Below are positions 16,739 through 25,064 of a DNA stretch of 64,000 nt, one piece after another. Below the pieces are notes generated by a model. The model was not told the origin of the DNA. It did not search any database and saw only the letters and a program-made list of their open reading frames with translations. The stretch lies in NCBI RefSeq assembly GCF_009695745.1, contig NZ_VUNH01000008.1:62001-126000 (forward strand), written 5' to 3'. The stretch's first letter is position 1. Every line of letters begins with the position of its first letter. This stretch comes from Pyramidobacter porci (GTDB taxonomy: Bacteria > Synergistota > Synergistia > Synergistales > Dethiosulfovibrionaceae). A program made the translations under genes and the position numbers.

Positions 16739-17422
16739 CTATTTCTTGATGATCCCCGCCTTGTAGAGCACGCGCGCCGTGACGATCGTGCCGAACACCG
16801 CGCCGAGGATCAGCGTGGCCGGATGCTGGAGCGCCGGCCTGCCGCTGGCGAAAAGCAGCCCGGGGATGCCGATGCCGGGGACGGCCAGCAGCGGTTCCTT
16901 GATGACGCAGGAAACGAACATGGCGCCGAAGACCGCCGGCACGGCACAGCTCTTGAACGCCGAGACGATGCCCGCGGGCAGCACGGAGAGCACCGAAGCG
17001 CCCGCCACCGCCGCCAGCGTGACGAAGAACAGGTTGACGACCACCGAGCCCGTCAGCCCCACGGTGGAGACGATCAGCGCCTCGGGCGAACCGCTCTCGG
17101 TGCCGACGGCTTCCTGAGCCGCCGCCGAGCAGGGCACGCGCAGATTGCCGATGTTGCCCGTCAGGAAGGCGATGTAGATGCCCACCTCGCCGAGCACGGG
17201 GAAATAGGAGATCGGTTCGATGAAGTACACGGCGCCGCAGATCGAGACGATCATCAGCCAGGCCTGGAACGCCGCGCCCCAGCCGGGCCACGCGCCGTGG
17301 ACGAGATAGAGATACAGGTTCGGGAAGAAGCAGGCCACGATCACGATCCACAGCGTCGTCACGCCGATGCCGCGGGCCGGACGGTTCCACACGCCGCCGA
17401 AAGCCGAAAGTTTGTCAGACAT
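16739..17422 (-). CDS. Integral membrane protein, partner of next gene
   Basis: 227 residues with about five or six hydrophobic segments (for example GVTTLWIVIVACFFPNLYLYL near 20 and GLTGSVVVNLFFVTLAAVAG near 125). No known transporter motif is recognisable to me. It lies between an integral membrane protein gene (24 bases upstream) and the two M20 amidohydrolases, all on the same strand, so a role in moving the hydrolase substrate is a reasonable guess. The two membrane proteins may form a two-subunit transporter. Function unknown. Confidence 0.75.
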   Translation of the reverse strand: MSDKLSAFGGVWNRPARGIGVTTLWIVIVACFFPNLYLYLVHGAWPGWGAAFQAWLMIVSICGAVYFIEPISYFPVLGEVGIYIAFLTGNIGNLRVPCSAAAQEAVGTESGSPEALIVSTVGLTGSVVVNLFFVTLAAVAGASVLSVLPAGIVSAFKSCAVPAVFGAMFVSCVIKEPLLAVPGIGIPGLLFASGRPALQHPATLILGAVFGTIVTARVLYKAGIIKK

Positions 17423-17446
17423 GAGTTTTTCCCTCTTTTCCTGCGA

Positions 17447-18193
17447 TCAAAAGAACGCGGCCACGATCATGCCGGCCAGCATGGCCAGGCCCAGATTGTA
17501 CTCGCGCAGCTTGGGACGTTTTTTCGAGGCGCGGATCAGGACCGCCATGGCGATACCGGCCGCGATCGTGGCGATCATCGGCTGCAGCGGCGTCATGCCC
17601 GAGCCGCCCGCGGCGAGCGCCTTGCGGTAATTGCGCAGCGCCTTGCCGATCGTGTCGGCGCTGAGATAGCCGTAGCAGCCCGTCGTCGCCGCCACGGCGA
17701 TGAGCACCAGCCAGCGGGCGTCGCCGCCGCCGAACTTGGCGCGCACCTTTTCCAGATGGGGCGTCAGCACCGCGGCCACGATCAGCCAGCCGATGCCGTT
17801 GACGGACATCGTCCACCACGAGGCGGCCAGCGCGTTCAGATCGTACTGGGGCGAGTTGAGCTCCACGCCGTACGCCTGGGCCCCCAGCATCGCTCCCGTC
17901 ATCTCGATCGGCGCCGAGCCGATGATCGAGCAGCGCAGCCACGCGATCGGCGCGCCCACCGCGCTGATCAGGCCGACCATGACGAGGAACACCGCGAACG
18001 ACGGCCCCACCGAAGAGACCGCCCCCGTCCACAAGCCCTTGTACACGTTGCGTCGTTCGAAGCCGATCGCATCCGCGGCCTTCAGCGACAGACGGATGTA
18101 GAGCAGCGACTGGATCAGCGCCACCGCCACGACGATAAAGCACAAAAACCATACCACCGCGTTGTTCGCAACTCGAAAAACTTCCTGCGGCAT
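17447..18193 (-). CDS. Integral membrane protein, possibly DUF5058-type
   Basis: 248 residues with about six hydrophobic segments, beginning MPQEVFRVANNAVVWFLCFI. Length and the N-terminal helix followed by SLLYIRLSLKAADAIG recall the uncharacterised DUF5058 family, but I cannot confirm this without a profile search. Start at 18193 follows GGGGAGGTTTT; an in-frame extension to 18382 would cross the hairpin and lacks a ribosome site. First gene of the operon with the second membrane protein and the two M20 hydrolases. A PucR-type regulator lies just upstream on the same strand. Confidence 0.75.
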   Translation of the reverse strand: MPQEVFRVANNAVVWFLCFIVVAVALIQSLLYIRLSLKAADAIGFERRNVYKGLWTGAVSSVGPSFAVFLVMVGLISAVGAPIAWLRCSIIGSAPIEMTGAMLGAQAYGVELNSPQYDLNALAASWWTMSVNGIGWLIVAAVLTPHLEKVRAKFGGGDARWLVLIAVAATTGCYGYLSADTIGKALRNYRKALAAGGSGMTPLQPMIATIAAGIAMAVLIRASKKRPKLREYNLGLAMLAGMIVAAFF

Positions 18194-18229
18194 CAGAAAA
18201 CCTCCCCATACAAGATAAAAAACAAAAAC

Positions 18230-18271
18230 GATCTCCGCGGGCGAGAGTTCGGCCTTTCGCCCGCGGAGATC
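18230..18271 (-). terminator. Terminator after pucR-type gene, or leader attenuator
   Basis: Perfect 15-bp arms GATCTCCGCGGGCGA (18230-18244) and its complement (18257-18271), followed on the minus strand by GTTTTTGTTTTTTATC. It ends the regulator transcript. Because it lies only 37 bases before the start of the membrane-protein gene, and GATAAT (a possible -10) falls at its upstream edge, it might also work as an attenuator for that operon. Confidence 0.8.
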
Positions 18272-18378
18272 ATTATCGCCTTTCCCGTTTTCCGTTTCAT
18301 CGTCTTGTCGCGACGAAAAATGGCGACGAAATTTGAATATTTCGTTCTCAAAACAAATATCCAGGCGCGCATGAACCA

Positions 18379-20001
18379 TCAAGACAAAGATTCGCCTTCG
18401 AATTCGTCTATTTGTTTCAGTTTGAGCGCCAGTTCCACGCAGAAACGGCTTTCGCTGTCGGAAAAATCGTCGCTCAGCAGCGAACAGATCTTTCCCCAGC
18501 GGTACTTGAGCGTGTTGTAATGAAGCCCCAGAGCCGCCGCGCTCTTTTTCACGCTCCAGTTGCAGGCGATCATCGCCTCCAGCGTGCGCAGCAGCGGCTC
18601 TTCCCGTTTCGCCGCGTCGAAACGGAGCAGCGCCCCCAGCCGGGCTTCGACGAACTCACGCGCCGCCGGATTCTGAAGCGTCGTACAAAGCACGCGCGGC
18701 GCGCCCATGCGGTTCCACCAGGCGATGCGGTTGCCGCCCGCCGTCCGCCGCGTCAGTTCCAGCGCCGTGCGCGCCTGATTGTAGCCCTTCCAGCAGAGAA
18801 ACACGTCGCCGCAGCGGCCGCTGACGCCTACCGTGACGGAAAAGCCCGTCTGTTCGACGATCTGTTTCATCATCGGCGTAAGCGCGCTCTCGAGCCGGCG
18901 CTGCTCCTCCTCGAACAGCCCTTCGGAGGCGAGGATGAACGCCGCCGAATCGCTCATCTCGGCAAACGGGACGCGTTTGCCCATGCGGCCGATGAACTCG
19001 CGGCAGACGGCGAAAATACGCGCCTTCGACTCTTCCATGGCCGCGGGGCCCTGCCCGGCGGCCATGGCTCGGGTGAGTCGGTCCTTGTAATCGTCGATGT
19101 CGCAGACCACGACCTTCTTGGCGCCGTCCAGATCCCAGCCGAACGAACGGGCGCGGTTCCAGACCTCGTCCTTGAGGCGCAGGTTGTTCATGAGGATGTC
19201 CATGACGAATTCGTTGCGGTAACGCCGCTCCACCTGAGCGCCCGAGCTCCAGCGCTGGAAAAACAGCAGCAGCGCGCCCTTGGCCTGGGTGATGGGGATC
19301 TCGTTCCACGGCTCGCGCAGCCGCTCGGGAGAGGCGTCGAAAACGAGCCAGGCGGAAACGTTCTCGCCGCAGAGGGAGATTTTCTCCCACGGATAACGCT
19401 TCAGTACCTCCGAAAACGGCAGCGACGCCAGTACCTCTTTGAAATCGCCTTCGTCGGCGCAGACGCGGTCGAAGGAACTTTCGGTGCAGCGCAGCGCCAG
19501 ATTGAGATGGGTGAAGCTGCGCAGCGTTTCCAGCAGATCTTCGAGACTCGCGCACTGCACGTTCAGGTCGAAAAAAGCCTTCTGCACCGTCCCCGAATAG
19601 CGGAGCAGATGGGCCTGATCGCTGATCACGCGCGACTGCACGGGATGAAGGATCTCGGCGAACGGCATCTCCGGCGGGATGGAGATCAGCGGGAAGCCGA
19701 GCGCGTCCGCCAGATCGAGAGCCCCCCGCGGCAGCTCGCCGACGTAGCGCCCCAGCTTGATTCCCAAAGCGGCGTTTCCCGACTCGCAGCAGCCGCGGAT
19801 CAGCCGTTCCATGCCTTCCAAGTCGCGGAACGGGTACCCCGAGGTGATCACGAACTCGCCGCCCTGCGACCATTTGTAACAGTCCGGCGCATCGCCCACC
19901 GTCGTGCGCAGCACCTCGCGCCCCAGCCCGCCGGATCCGGCCAGCAGACAAAAGCCCTTGAACTCGGGCATGTTGAGAATGTCCCGCACGGTTACAGCCA
20001 T
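18379..20001 (-). CDS. PucR-family transcriptional regulator
   Basis: 540 residues. N-terminal PucR domain (about 1-130) starting MAVTVRDILNMPEFKGFCLL and containing the typical GEFVITSGYPFRD; a middle GGDEF-like region (about 310-420, KKVVVCDIDDYKDRL); and a C-terminal HTH_30 helix-turn-helix (about 480-530, NWSVKKSAAALGLHYNTLKYRW). Such regulators control purine, amino acid or amine catabolism. It lies upstream of the M20/membrane-protein operon on the same strand, the likely target. GGGGGAGAGGAAA precedes the ATG at 20001; upstream in-frame starts lack a ribosome site. Confidence 0.92.
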   Translation of the reverse strand: MAVTVRDILNMPEFKGFCLLAGSGGLGREVLRTTVGDAPDCYKWSQGGEFVITSGYPFRDLEGMERLIRGCCESGNAALGIKLGRYVGELPRGALDLADALGFPLISIPPEMPFAEILHPVQSRVISDQAHLLRYSGTVQKAFFDLNVQCASLEDLLETLRSFTHLNLALRCTESSFDRVCADEGDFKEVLASLPFSEVLKRYPWEKISLCGENVSAWLVFDASPERLREPWNEIPITQAKGALLLFFQRWSSGAQVERRYRNEFVMDILMNNLRLKDEVWNRARSFGWDLDGAKKVVVCDIDDYKDRLTRAMAAGQGPAAMEESKARIFAVCREFIGRMGKRVPFAEMSDSAAFILASEGLFEEEQRRLESALTPMMKQIVEQTGFSVTVGVSGRCGDVFLCWKGYNQARTALELTRRTAGGNRIAWWNRMGAPRVLCTTLQNPAAREFVEARLGALLRFDAAKREEPLLRTLEAMIACNWSVKKSAAALGLHYNTLKYRWGKICSLLSDDFSDSESRFCVELALKLKQIDEFEGESLS

Positions 20002-20518
20002 TTTCCTCTCCCCCTTGACCGCCGCTTCAGCTTGCGGATTTTGCCGCGGCGGAACCGATCCACACTCCGGCGACGATCGCCGTGACGACGTACGAAGCGC
20101 TCCGAAAGACGACGGCCGCCATGATCGCAAGACAATGTCTGGCCATGATCGGAACTCCATTCCGAAAATGCGAACATCCATGCGCGAAAGCACGGACAAT
20201 TTATCATATCACACCGCCGCCGGCCAGCGAGAGCCGCGCCGCTCTTTTCATCCAGATCCCGCGGGATCTTCCGGACAAGGCGCGCCTTTTCATGAACGCT
20301 TTTGCGTCTCAAGAAATTGACTTTAACTGATTTTTATCTTTCCGCGGAAAAGAGACCGCCGCACTCCCCTCCGATGCGATTTTATGGAAAGGGGCCGGCG
20401 CCTGTGTTACAATGCCTGTGAATTTTCTTTCAACTGAATAGAGAAACTCCCGCGTCGCCCCGCAAAAATTTCTCGCCGCGCGGAGCTTCATTCTCAATAA
20501 AGAAAGGACTGCCTGAAA
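20002..20518. other. Intergenic region between pucR-type and membrane-protein genes
   Basis: No convincing gene. It holds the divergent promoters of the two flanking genes (a TATGAT box on the minus strand at 20213-20218 and TTACAAT on the plus strand near 20407 are candidates). It also holds a 16-base perfect palindrome, AGATCCCGCGGGATCT, at 20254-20269. Confidence 0.5.
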
Positions 20519-21118
20519 ATGCCTTCCGACGTTACGAAACGGCAGGAACCGGAGCTGAGCTGGCGCGTCGGCGTACCGGTCGGTTCCAATCCGCTGATCC
20601 TGCTCGACTTCGCTTCGATCCTCGTGGTCGCCTTCCTGCTCGCCTGGCTGGTGCTGCTCGCCGCGCAATTTTACTTTGACGGATTCGTTACCGCCGCCCA
20701 CGTATGGAGCGGCGCCATCGTCGCCTTCGACTTCTGCGTCCTGCTCGCGATCTTCTACGCGCTCGTTTGTTTCCTGGTCATGCGCAACCGCTACGCCGCG
20801 CTCTACCGCTTCGACCGCACGGGAGCGCACTGCGACAACCTGAAATGCTATCCCCAAGCGCTGTCGCGGAAAGCGCTCCACTGCCTCTGCTACCCGATCG
20901 AGCCGCCGCCGGTCTCCGCGCGCAGTGTCGAAAAACACGTCGGCTGGGGCGACGTCACCCGCTTCGCCGAGCTGCGTTCCCTGCGCGTTCTCCTGCTCAA
21001 GGGAAAGCGCGGCACGCTGATGCGCGTTTACTGTCCCGACCCGGAAAGCTACGCCGCCGCGCTCCGCTTCGTCGAGGCGAAGATCGCCGCCGAACAAACG
21101 CCGCCCGGCAGCCAATGA
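20519..21118 (+). CDS. Uncharacterised two-helix membrane protein
   Basis: 199 residues. Two adjacent hydrophobic segments (about 26-52, ILLDFASILVVAFLLAWLVL, and 65-90, AIVAFDFCVLLAIFYALVCF) are followed by a soluble C-terminal domain of about 110 residues with several cysteines (HCDNLKCY, HCLCYP). I do not recognise the family. AAAGGA lies nine bases before the ATG. It stands alone between a minus-strand regulator and a convergent LarA-like gene, with a shared terminator at its end. Confidence 0.65.
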   Translation: MPSDVTKRQEPELSWRVGVPVGSNPLILLDFASILVVAFLLAWLVLLAAQFYFDGFVTAAHVWSGAIVAFDFCVLLAIFYALVCFLVMRNRYAALYRFDRTGAHCDNLKCYPQALSRKALHCLCYPIEPPPVSARSVEKHVGWGDVTRFAELRSLRVLLLKGKRGTLMRVYCPDPESYAAALRFVEAKIAAEQTPPGSQ

Positions 21119-21232
21119 AGCCGGCGGCGGACGCCCGACGCCCGGATATCCGTTGAAAAAGCGCGCTCCGTAAAGAGCCTATGAGCGCCCCTCTGTTCCC
21201 AAGACGCGGTGCGCCCCGTCAGCAAAAAAAAC

Positions 21233-21272
21233 GAGCGCGGATGGCTGGATCTTGCTCCAGTCATCCGCACTC
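21233..21272. terminator. Bidirectional terminator
   Basis: GCGGATGGCTGGA (21237-21249) pairs with TCCAGTCATCCGC (21256-21268) with one wobble, extended by GAG/CTC. An A-run on the left and T-rich sequence on the right serve the two convergent genes. Confidence 0.7.
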
Positions 21273-21285
21273 TTTGTTCTCATGC

Positions 21286-22548
21286 TTATTCCGCGGCGAG
21301 GACGTGGACGGCGTTGCCGCTGGGGACCAAAACCGACAGACCGCCCGTTTCCGACTGTTCCTGCAGCCATCTCTCGGCCGACTGCATGTCGCGGAAAACC
21401 GGCCCGGGGAAAGGCACGTTCTCGCGCGAAGTGACCAGAGCCGCGGGGCGCCCCCGCATTTCCAGCACGGTGCGCAGGGCGATATAGCCGGGGATCGTGA
21501 ACGCCGTTTCCATGTGGCGCACAAAGGCCGGCGCGTCGCGCAGCGAACTGCGCAGCGACGCCTCGAAATCGCCGGGGCCGAGGCTGTCTTCCAGATCGGC
21601 GACCAGCACGATCGGCGCCTTCGGTTCCAGGGCCGACAACGGAGAAAACAGCGCCTTGGTGGCCTGATAGAGATCGAGGTCCAGAGGGAAGCCGCCGCAG
21701 GAGGAGACGGCGCGTGCCGCCCGGCGCGGGATCCACAGCGAGGCGAAGGAGCGGCTCGCTTCGCAGCCCGTCTCCCACGCCTGCCAGATGTCGCCCGCCA
21801 CCCACGCCGCCGGCTCTCCCACGCTGTCGGCGATCGTGTTGAGGATGAAGCACTTTTTGCCGCGCAGCGCCAGATCGGCGTAAGCGCGCTGGTCCTGCGC
21901 CATCGGATTGTGCTCCAGCAGGCCGCTGTCGGTGGCGGGATTCAGTCCGCCGTCTTTGAGGCAGTGGTTGTGATTTTTGACGATCGAACGGCGTCCGGAA
22001 ACGCCGGGCATGATCATCTTGCGCCCGCCCGAAAAGCCGGCCATGTCGTGGAACGTGATGCCGCCCACCAGCACCGCCAGATCGGCGGCGGCGAAGGCCG
22101 GATCGAGCGTGACCGGCGTGCCCAGCGGCGTGACCAGACCTGTGTCCACGACTTCTTCGCAGTTGTGGCTGAGCCAGCGGTCGCCGGGCATCATCGCGCC
22201 GCCGAAGACCAGATCTTTATCCCGCTCTTCCACGGCGCGGTGCTGCCCCGTGGCAACGATCCACGTCACTGCGGCCGATTTGTTGACGGCAAGGCGCTTT
22301 CTGACCGCCGCGCTCATCTCGGGGGCGCGGCACCAGCCGCGCGTGACGTCGGGCACGACGATGGCGATGCGGCGGGCGCCCTTCGCCAGTTCTTCCAGCG
22401 CGGGAGAACCGATGGGGCGGTCAAGCGCCTCCTCGACGGAGCACGACGCGCCGCACAGGCCGCGGCCGCGCGGCTGCGGGACGATATAGTCATACGGGCT
22501 CTGCCAGCGCTGCACGCCGCGGCCCATCTTCACCTCGTAAGTTTTCAT
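21286..22548 (-). CDS. LarA-like nickel-dependent racemase/epimerase
   Basis: 420 residues. The DUF2088/LarA signature is present: IVVPDVTRGWCRAPEM near residue 65, TWIVATGQHRA near 95, GGITFHDMAGFSGGRKMIMPG near 165 (shortened here to its core HDMAGFSGGRK, with the His and Lys used by LarA to hold the pincer cofactor) and NPATDSGLLEHNPM near 206. LarA racemises lactate; homologues act on other alpha-hydroxy acids. The cofactor genes larB, larC and larE are not in the window. AAGGAG precedes the ATG. Divergent from the aminotransferase gene. Confidence 0.85.
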   Translation of the reverse strand: MKTYEVKMGRGVQRWQSPYDYIVPQPRGRGLCGASCSVEEALDRPIGSPALEELAKGARRIAIVVPDVTRGWCRAPEMSAAVRKRLAVNKSAAVTWIVATGQHRAVEERDKDLVFGGAMMPGDRWLSHNCEEVVDTGLVTPLGTPVTLDPAFAAADLAVLVGGITFHDMAGFSGGRKMIMPGVSGRRSIVKNHNHCLKDGGLNPATDSGLLEHNPMAQDQRAYADLALRGKKCFILNTIADSVGEPAAWVAGDIWQAWETGCEASRSFASLWIPRRAARAVSSCGGFPLDLDLYQATKALFSPLSALEPKAPIVLVADLEDSLGPGDFEASLRSSLRDAPAFVRHMETAFTIPGYIALRTVLEMRGRPAALVTSRENVPFPGPVFRDMQSAERWLQEQSETGGLSVLVPSGNAVHVLAAE

Positions 22549-22574
22549 GGCGGACTCCTTGCGACAGAAATTTT

Positions 22575-22609
22575 GCCTCATTATAGCCTCATTTGAGCTA
22601 AAAGATCAA
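22575..22609 (-). promoter_or_regulatory. Promoter and direct repeats upstream of LarA-like gene
   Basis: On the minus strand TTGATC (22604-22609), 18-base spacer, TATAAT (22580-22585). The -10 box is flanked by two exact GCCTCATT repeats (22575-22582 and 22586-22593, 11-base period) and overlaps CTCATTTGAG, a small palindrome. This could be a regulator-binding region. Confidence 0.55.
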
Positions 22610-22680
22610 TCATCATTTCAAAAATAAATTCTTGTACATAAATTTGCCGCGGGCGGCCGTGTCGATCCAGCGGAGCGTTT

Positions 22681-22708
22681 TTGATTTCCGCCGGCGCCGT
22701 ACTATAAT
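22681..22708 (+). promoter_or_regulatory. Promoter of the aminotransferase gene
   Basis: TTGATT (22681-22686), 16-base spacer and TATAAT (22703-22708), about 30 bases before the ribosome-binding site. Confidence 0.65.
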
Positions 22709-22738
22709 GTGCACATCAACGTTTTTCAGGAGGACGCC

Positions 22739-23830
22739 ATGGAATATCGCATCACCCGCACTGTCAGAAACCAGGCCCGCGTCAGCTACGCGCTCGGGGC
22801 GGAAACGCCGCCCTGCGAGGTGGACTGCGGCGAAGGCGTTAACGTCGAACTGGCCTCGCCGGCGGCGCGTCGGGCCTTCGCGGCGCTCGATTTCGCCATG
22901 TGCGCGCCGTATCCCCACGCCAACGAACTGAAGGAGGCGATCGCCGCTTATTGGAAGGGGTATGCCGCGTTGAAAAACGAAAACATCGTCCTCACCGAAG
23001 GCTCCGTCAGCGGCCTGTATCTCGTCAACCGGCTGTTTCTGGAACCGGGCGAGCGCGTGCTGGGCGGCGCTTCGCTGTTTTTCGAGTACGGCGCCGATGT
23101 GCGTCTGCACGACGCCTTTTTCGAAACGGTGCCGCTGAAAACGGAAGAGAATTACCGTTTCAGCGCCGCGCGTTTTGCGGCAGCGCTGTCGCCGCGCTTC
23201 AAGCTGGCGGCGTTCGACAATCCCAACAATCCGACGGGGCAGGCGATCCCGCCCGCCGCGCTCGAAGAGATCCTCGCCGCGGCGCGGGAGGCGAACGTCT
23301 GCGTGCTCGTCGACGAAGCCTACGGCGATTACGTGCCGCGCGGGCGTTCGGCCGTGAGCCTGTTCGACGCGTACGACAACCTGATCATCGCCCGTTCCTT
23401 CTCCAAGGGATTCGGGCTGGCGGGACTGCGCGCCGGCTATCTGCTCCTGCCTCCCGAGCTGGCCGCGGCGGCGAACAATCTTTCCAATCCCTATGCCGTG
23501 TCGTCGCTCTCGCGCCGCGTGGCCGCCGCCGCGTTGAGCGAACCGAAGTTTCTGGACGAACTGCGCGCCCGCACCGCCGCTGCGAAAAAAAGCCTGATGC
23601 GGCCGTGGCGGCATCTTTCTTTCGCGCATACGACCGACAGCGTGGCGATCTGCATGATCGTTCACGACGATGCCGGCGTCGACCTGGCGCGCGAGTTCGC
23701 CCGCCGCGGCGTGCGTGTCGTCTCCTGCGAAGGCTTTGCGGGGCGCAACGCGGCGCGCCTGCGCGTGCCCATCGGGCTTCGCCTCGAAAAAGTTCTGACA
23801 GCCATGGAACGGATCGACGCGGAGCAATAG
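22739..23830 (+). CDS. PLP-dependent aminotransferase (class I/II, HisC-like)
   Basis: 363 residues, fold type I. Conserved elements: LTEGSVSGLYLVNRLFLEPG (cofactor phosphate region), FDNPNNPTGQAIP near 163, VLVDEAYGDYVPRG near 189, and SFSKGFGLAGLRAGYL near 222 holding the PLP-binding lysine. Overall closest to histidinol-phosphate/aromatic aminotransferases, but no histidine operon is nearby, so it more likely transaminates an amino acid during catabolism. AGGAGG lies 5 bases before the ATG at 22739; the ATG at 22709 lies in the promoter region. Followed by its own terminator. Confidence 0.88.
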   Translation: MEYRITRTVRNQARVSYALGAETPPCEVDCGEGVNVELASPAARRAFAALDFAMCAPYPHANELKEAIAAYWKGYAALKNENIVLTEGSVSGLYLVNRLFLEPGERVLGGASLFFEYGADVRLHDAFFETVPLKTEENYRFSAARFAAALSPRFKLAAFDNPNNPTGQAIPPAALEEILAAAREANVCVLVDEAYGDYVPRGRSAVSLFDAYDNLIIARSFSKGFGLAGLRAGYLLLPPELAAAANNLSNPYAVSSLSRRVAAAALSEPKFLDELRARTAAAKKSLMRPWRHLSFAHTTDSVAICMIVHDDAGVDLAREFARRGVRVVSCEGFAGRNAARLRVPIGLRLEKVLTAMERIDAEQ

Positions 23831-23838
23831 AGCGAGAG

Positions 23839-23862
23839 GACGCCCCGCCGGGCGTCTTTTTT
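23839..23862 (+). terminator. Terminator after aminotransferase gene
   Basis: GACGCCC-CGCC-GGGCGTC followed by six T: a textbook short intrinsic terminator. Confidence 0.85.
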
Positions 23863-23883
23863 GCGCGACAAACGGCGGCAATC

Positions 23884-23912
23884 TTGTCAGCGAGGAATAA
23901 AACTGTTATGCT
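23884..23912 (+). promoter_or_regulatory. Promoter of rlmN
   Basis: TTGTCA (23884-23889), 17-base spacer and TATGCT (23907-23912). Confidence 0.5.
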
Positions 23913-23990
23913 TTTTCGTAATCGAAAGGCCGGACGGCGCTTTGCCGTTGGAGGGAAGCGTCGGCCTTCATGAAAGGGAAAAGGGGAAAA

Positions 23991-25064
23991 ATGGAAAACA
24001 ACGAACTGAACGTGACGAACGCGCCCGAAGCTGCGGCGAAACGGAACGCCTTCGAGATGACGCTGGCCGACTGGGAGCGTTTCGCGCAGGAAGAGCTGAA
24101 CATGCCGCGCTACACGGCCGATCAGCTGTGTCAGTGGATCTACAAGAAAAAAGTCTTCAGCTTCGGCGCCATGACCAACCTGTCCAAAGCGCTGCGCGAG
24201 CGTCTGCCCGAGCTGCTGGAGATCCGGCTGCCGAAACTGGCCAAGCGACAGGTGGCCGCCGACGGCACGCGCAAGTATCTGTGGCGGCTCGACGACGGCG
24301 AGTACGTCGAGTCGGTGCTGATGGACCACGGCAACCATTACACGGCCTGCCTCTCCTCGCAGGTCGGCTGTCCGCTGCGCTGCGAGTTCTGCGCCACGGG
24401 GCAGCAGGGATTCAAGCGCAACCTCAGCGCCGGCGAGATCGTCTCGCATTTCGCGGCCATGGAATCCGACGTCGGGCACGACATCAACAACGTCGTCTTC
24501 ATGGGCATGGGCGAGCCGCTGCTCAATTACGAGAACGTCGTCAAAGCCGTGCGCATCTTCCTCGAGCCGAAGATGCGGGGCTTGAGCGTGCGGCACGTCA
24601 CCATCTCCACGTCGGGCATCCCCGAGGGCATCCGCCGCCTCGCCGACGAAGGGCTGGACATCTACCTGTGCCTGTCGCTGCACGCGCCCAACAACGAACT
24701 GAGGTCGCGCATCATGCCCGTGAACGAGCGCTTCCCGCTCGGCGCCGTGTTCAGCGCGCTCGAATACTGGCAGAAGAAGACCGACGTGCGCCTCACCATC
24801 GAGTACGTCATGCTCAAGAACGTCAACGACACGCCGGACTGCGCCTACGAGCTGGCGACGCTGTTCTCGAACCTGCAAGTCTACGTGAACCTGATCCCCT
24901 ACAATCCCGTGGCCGGCACGCAATTCGCCCGCCCTTCGGCCAGCCGCATCGCGCCGTTCATGAAGATCCTCAGGGAGCTGAACGTGGAGTGCGAGGTGCG
25001 CAAGGAACACGGGGCCGACATCGACGCCGCCTGCGGACAGCTGCGCGGCAAGACGGTCAGTTAA
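23991..25064 (+). CDS. rlmN: 23S rRNA (adenine-2503-C2)/tRNA methyltransferase RlmN
   Basis: 357 residues, radical SAM enzyme. N-terminal helical accessory domain, then SSQVGCPLRCEFCATGQQG near residue 123 with the CxxxCxxC cluster motif, NNVVFMGMGEPLLNY near 166, VTISTSGIPEGI, LSLHAPNNELRSRIMP near 229, and the C-terminal CEVRKEHGADIDAACGQL with the second methyl-carrying cysteine. All signature residues of RlmN are present. ATG at 23991 follows AAGGGGAAAA; the ATG at 23970 has no ribosome site. It methylates A2503 of 23S rRNA and tRNA. Confidence 0.96.
   Translation: MENNELNVTNAPEAAAKRNAFEMTLADWERFAQEELNMPRYTADQLCQWIYKKKVFSFGAMTNLSKALRERLPELLEIRLPKLAKRQVAADGTRKYLWRLDDGEYVESVLMDHGNHYTACLSSQVGCPLRCEFCATGQQGFKRNLSAGEIVSHFAAMESDVGHDINNVVFMGMGEPLLNYENVVKAVRIFLEPKMRGLSVRHVTISTSGIPEGIRRLADEGLDIYLCLSLHAPNNELRSRIMPVNERFPLGAVFSALEYWQKKTDVRLTIEYVMLKNVNDTPDCAYELATLFSNLQVYVNLIPYNPVAGTQFARPSASRIAPFMKILRELNVECEVRKEHGADIDAACGQLRGKTVS

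Noticed and set aside
15377-18520. 1047-codon open frame on the plus strand
   Set aside because: Antisense to both M20 enzymes and both membrane-protein genes; composition is Arg/His/Asp-rich and no ribosome site is present.
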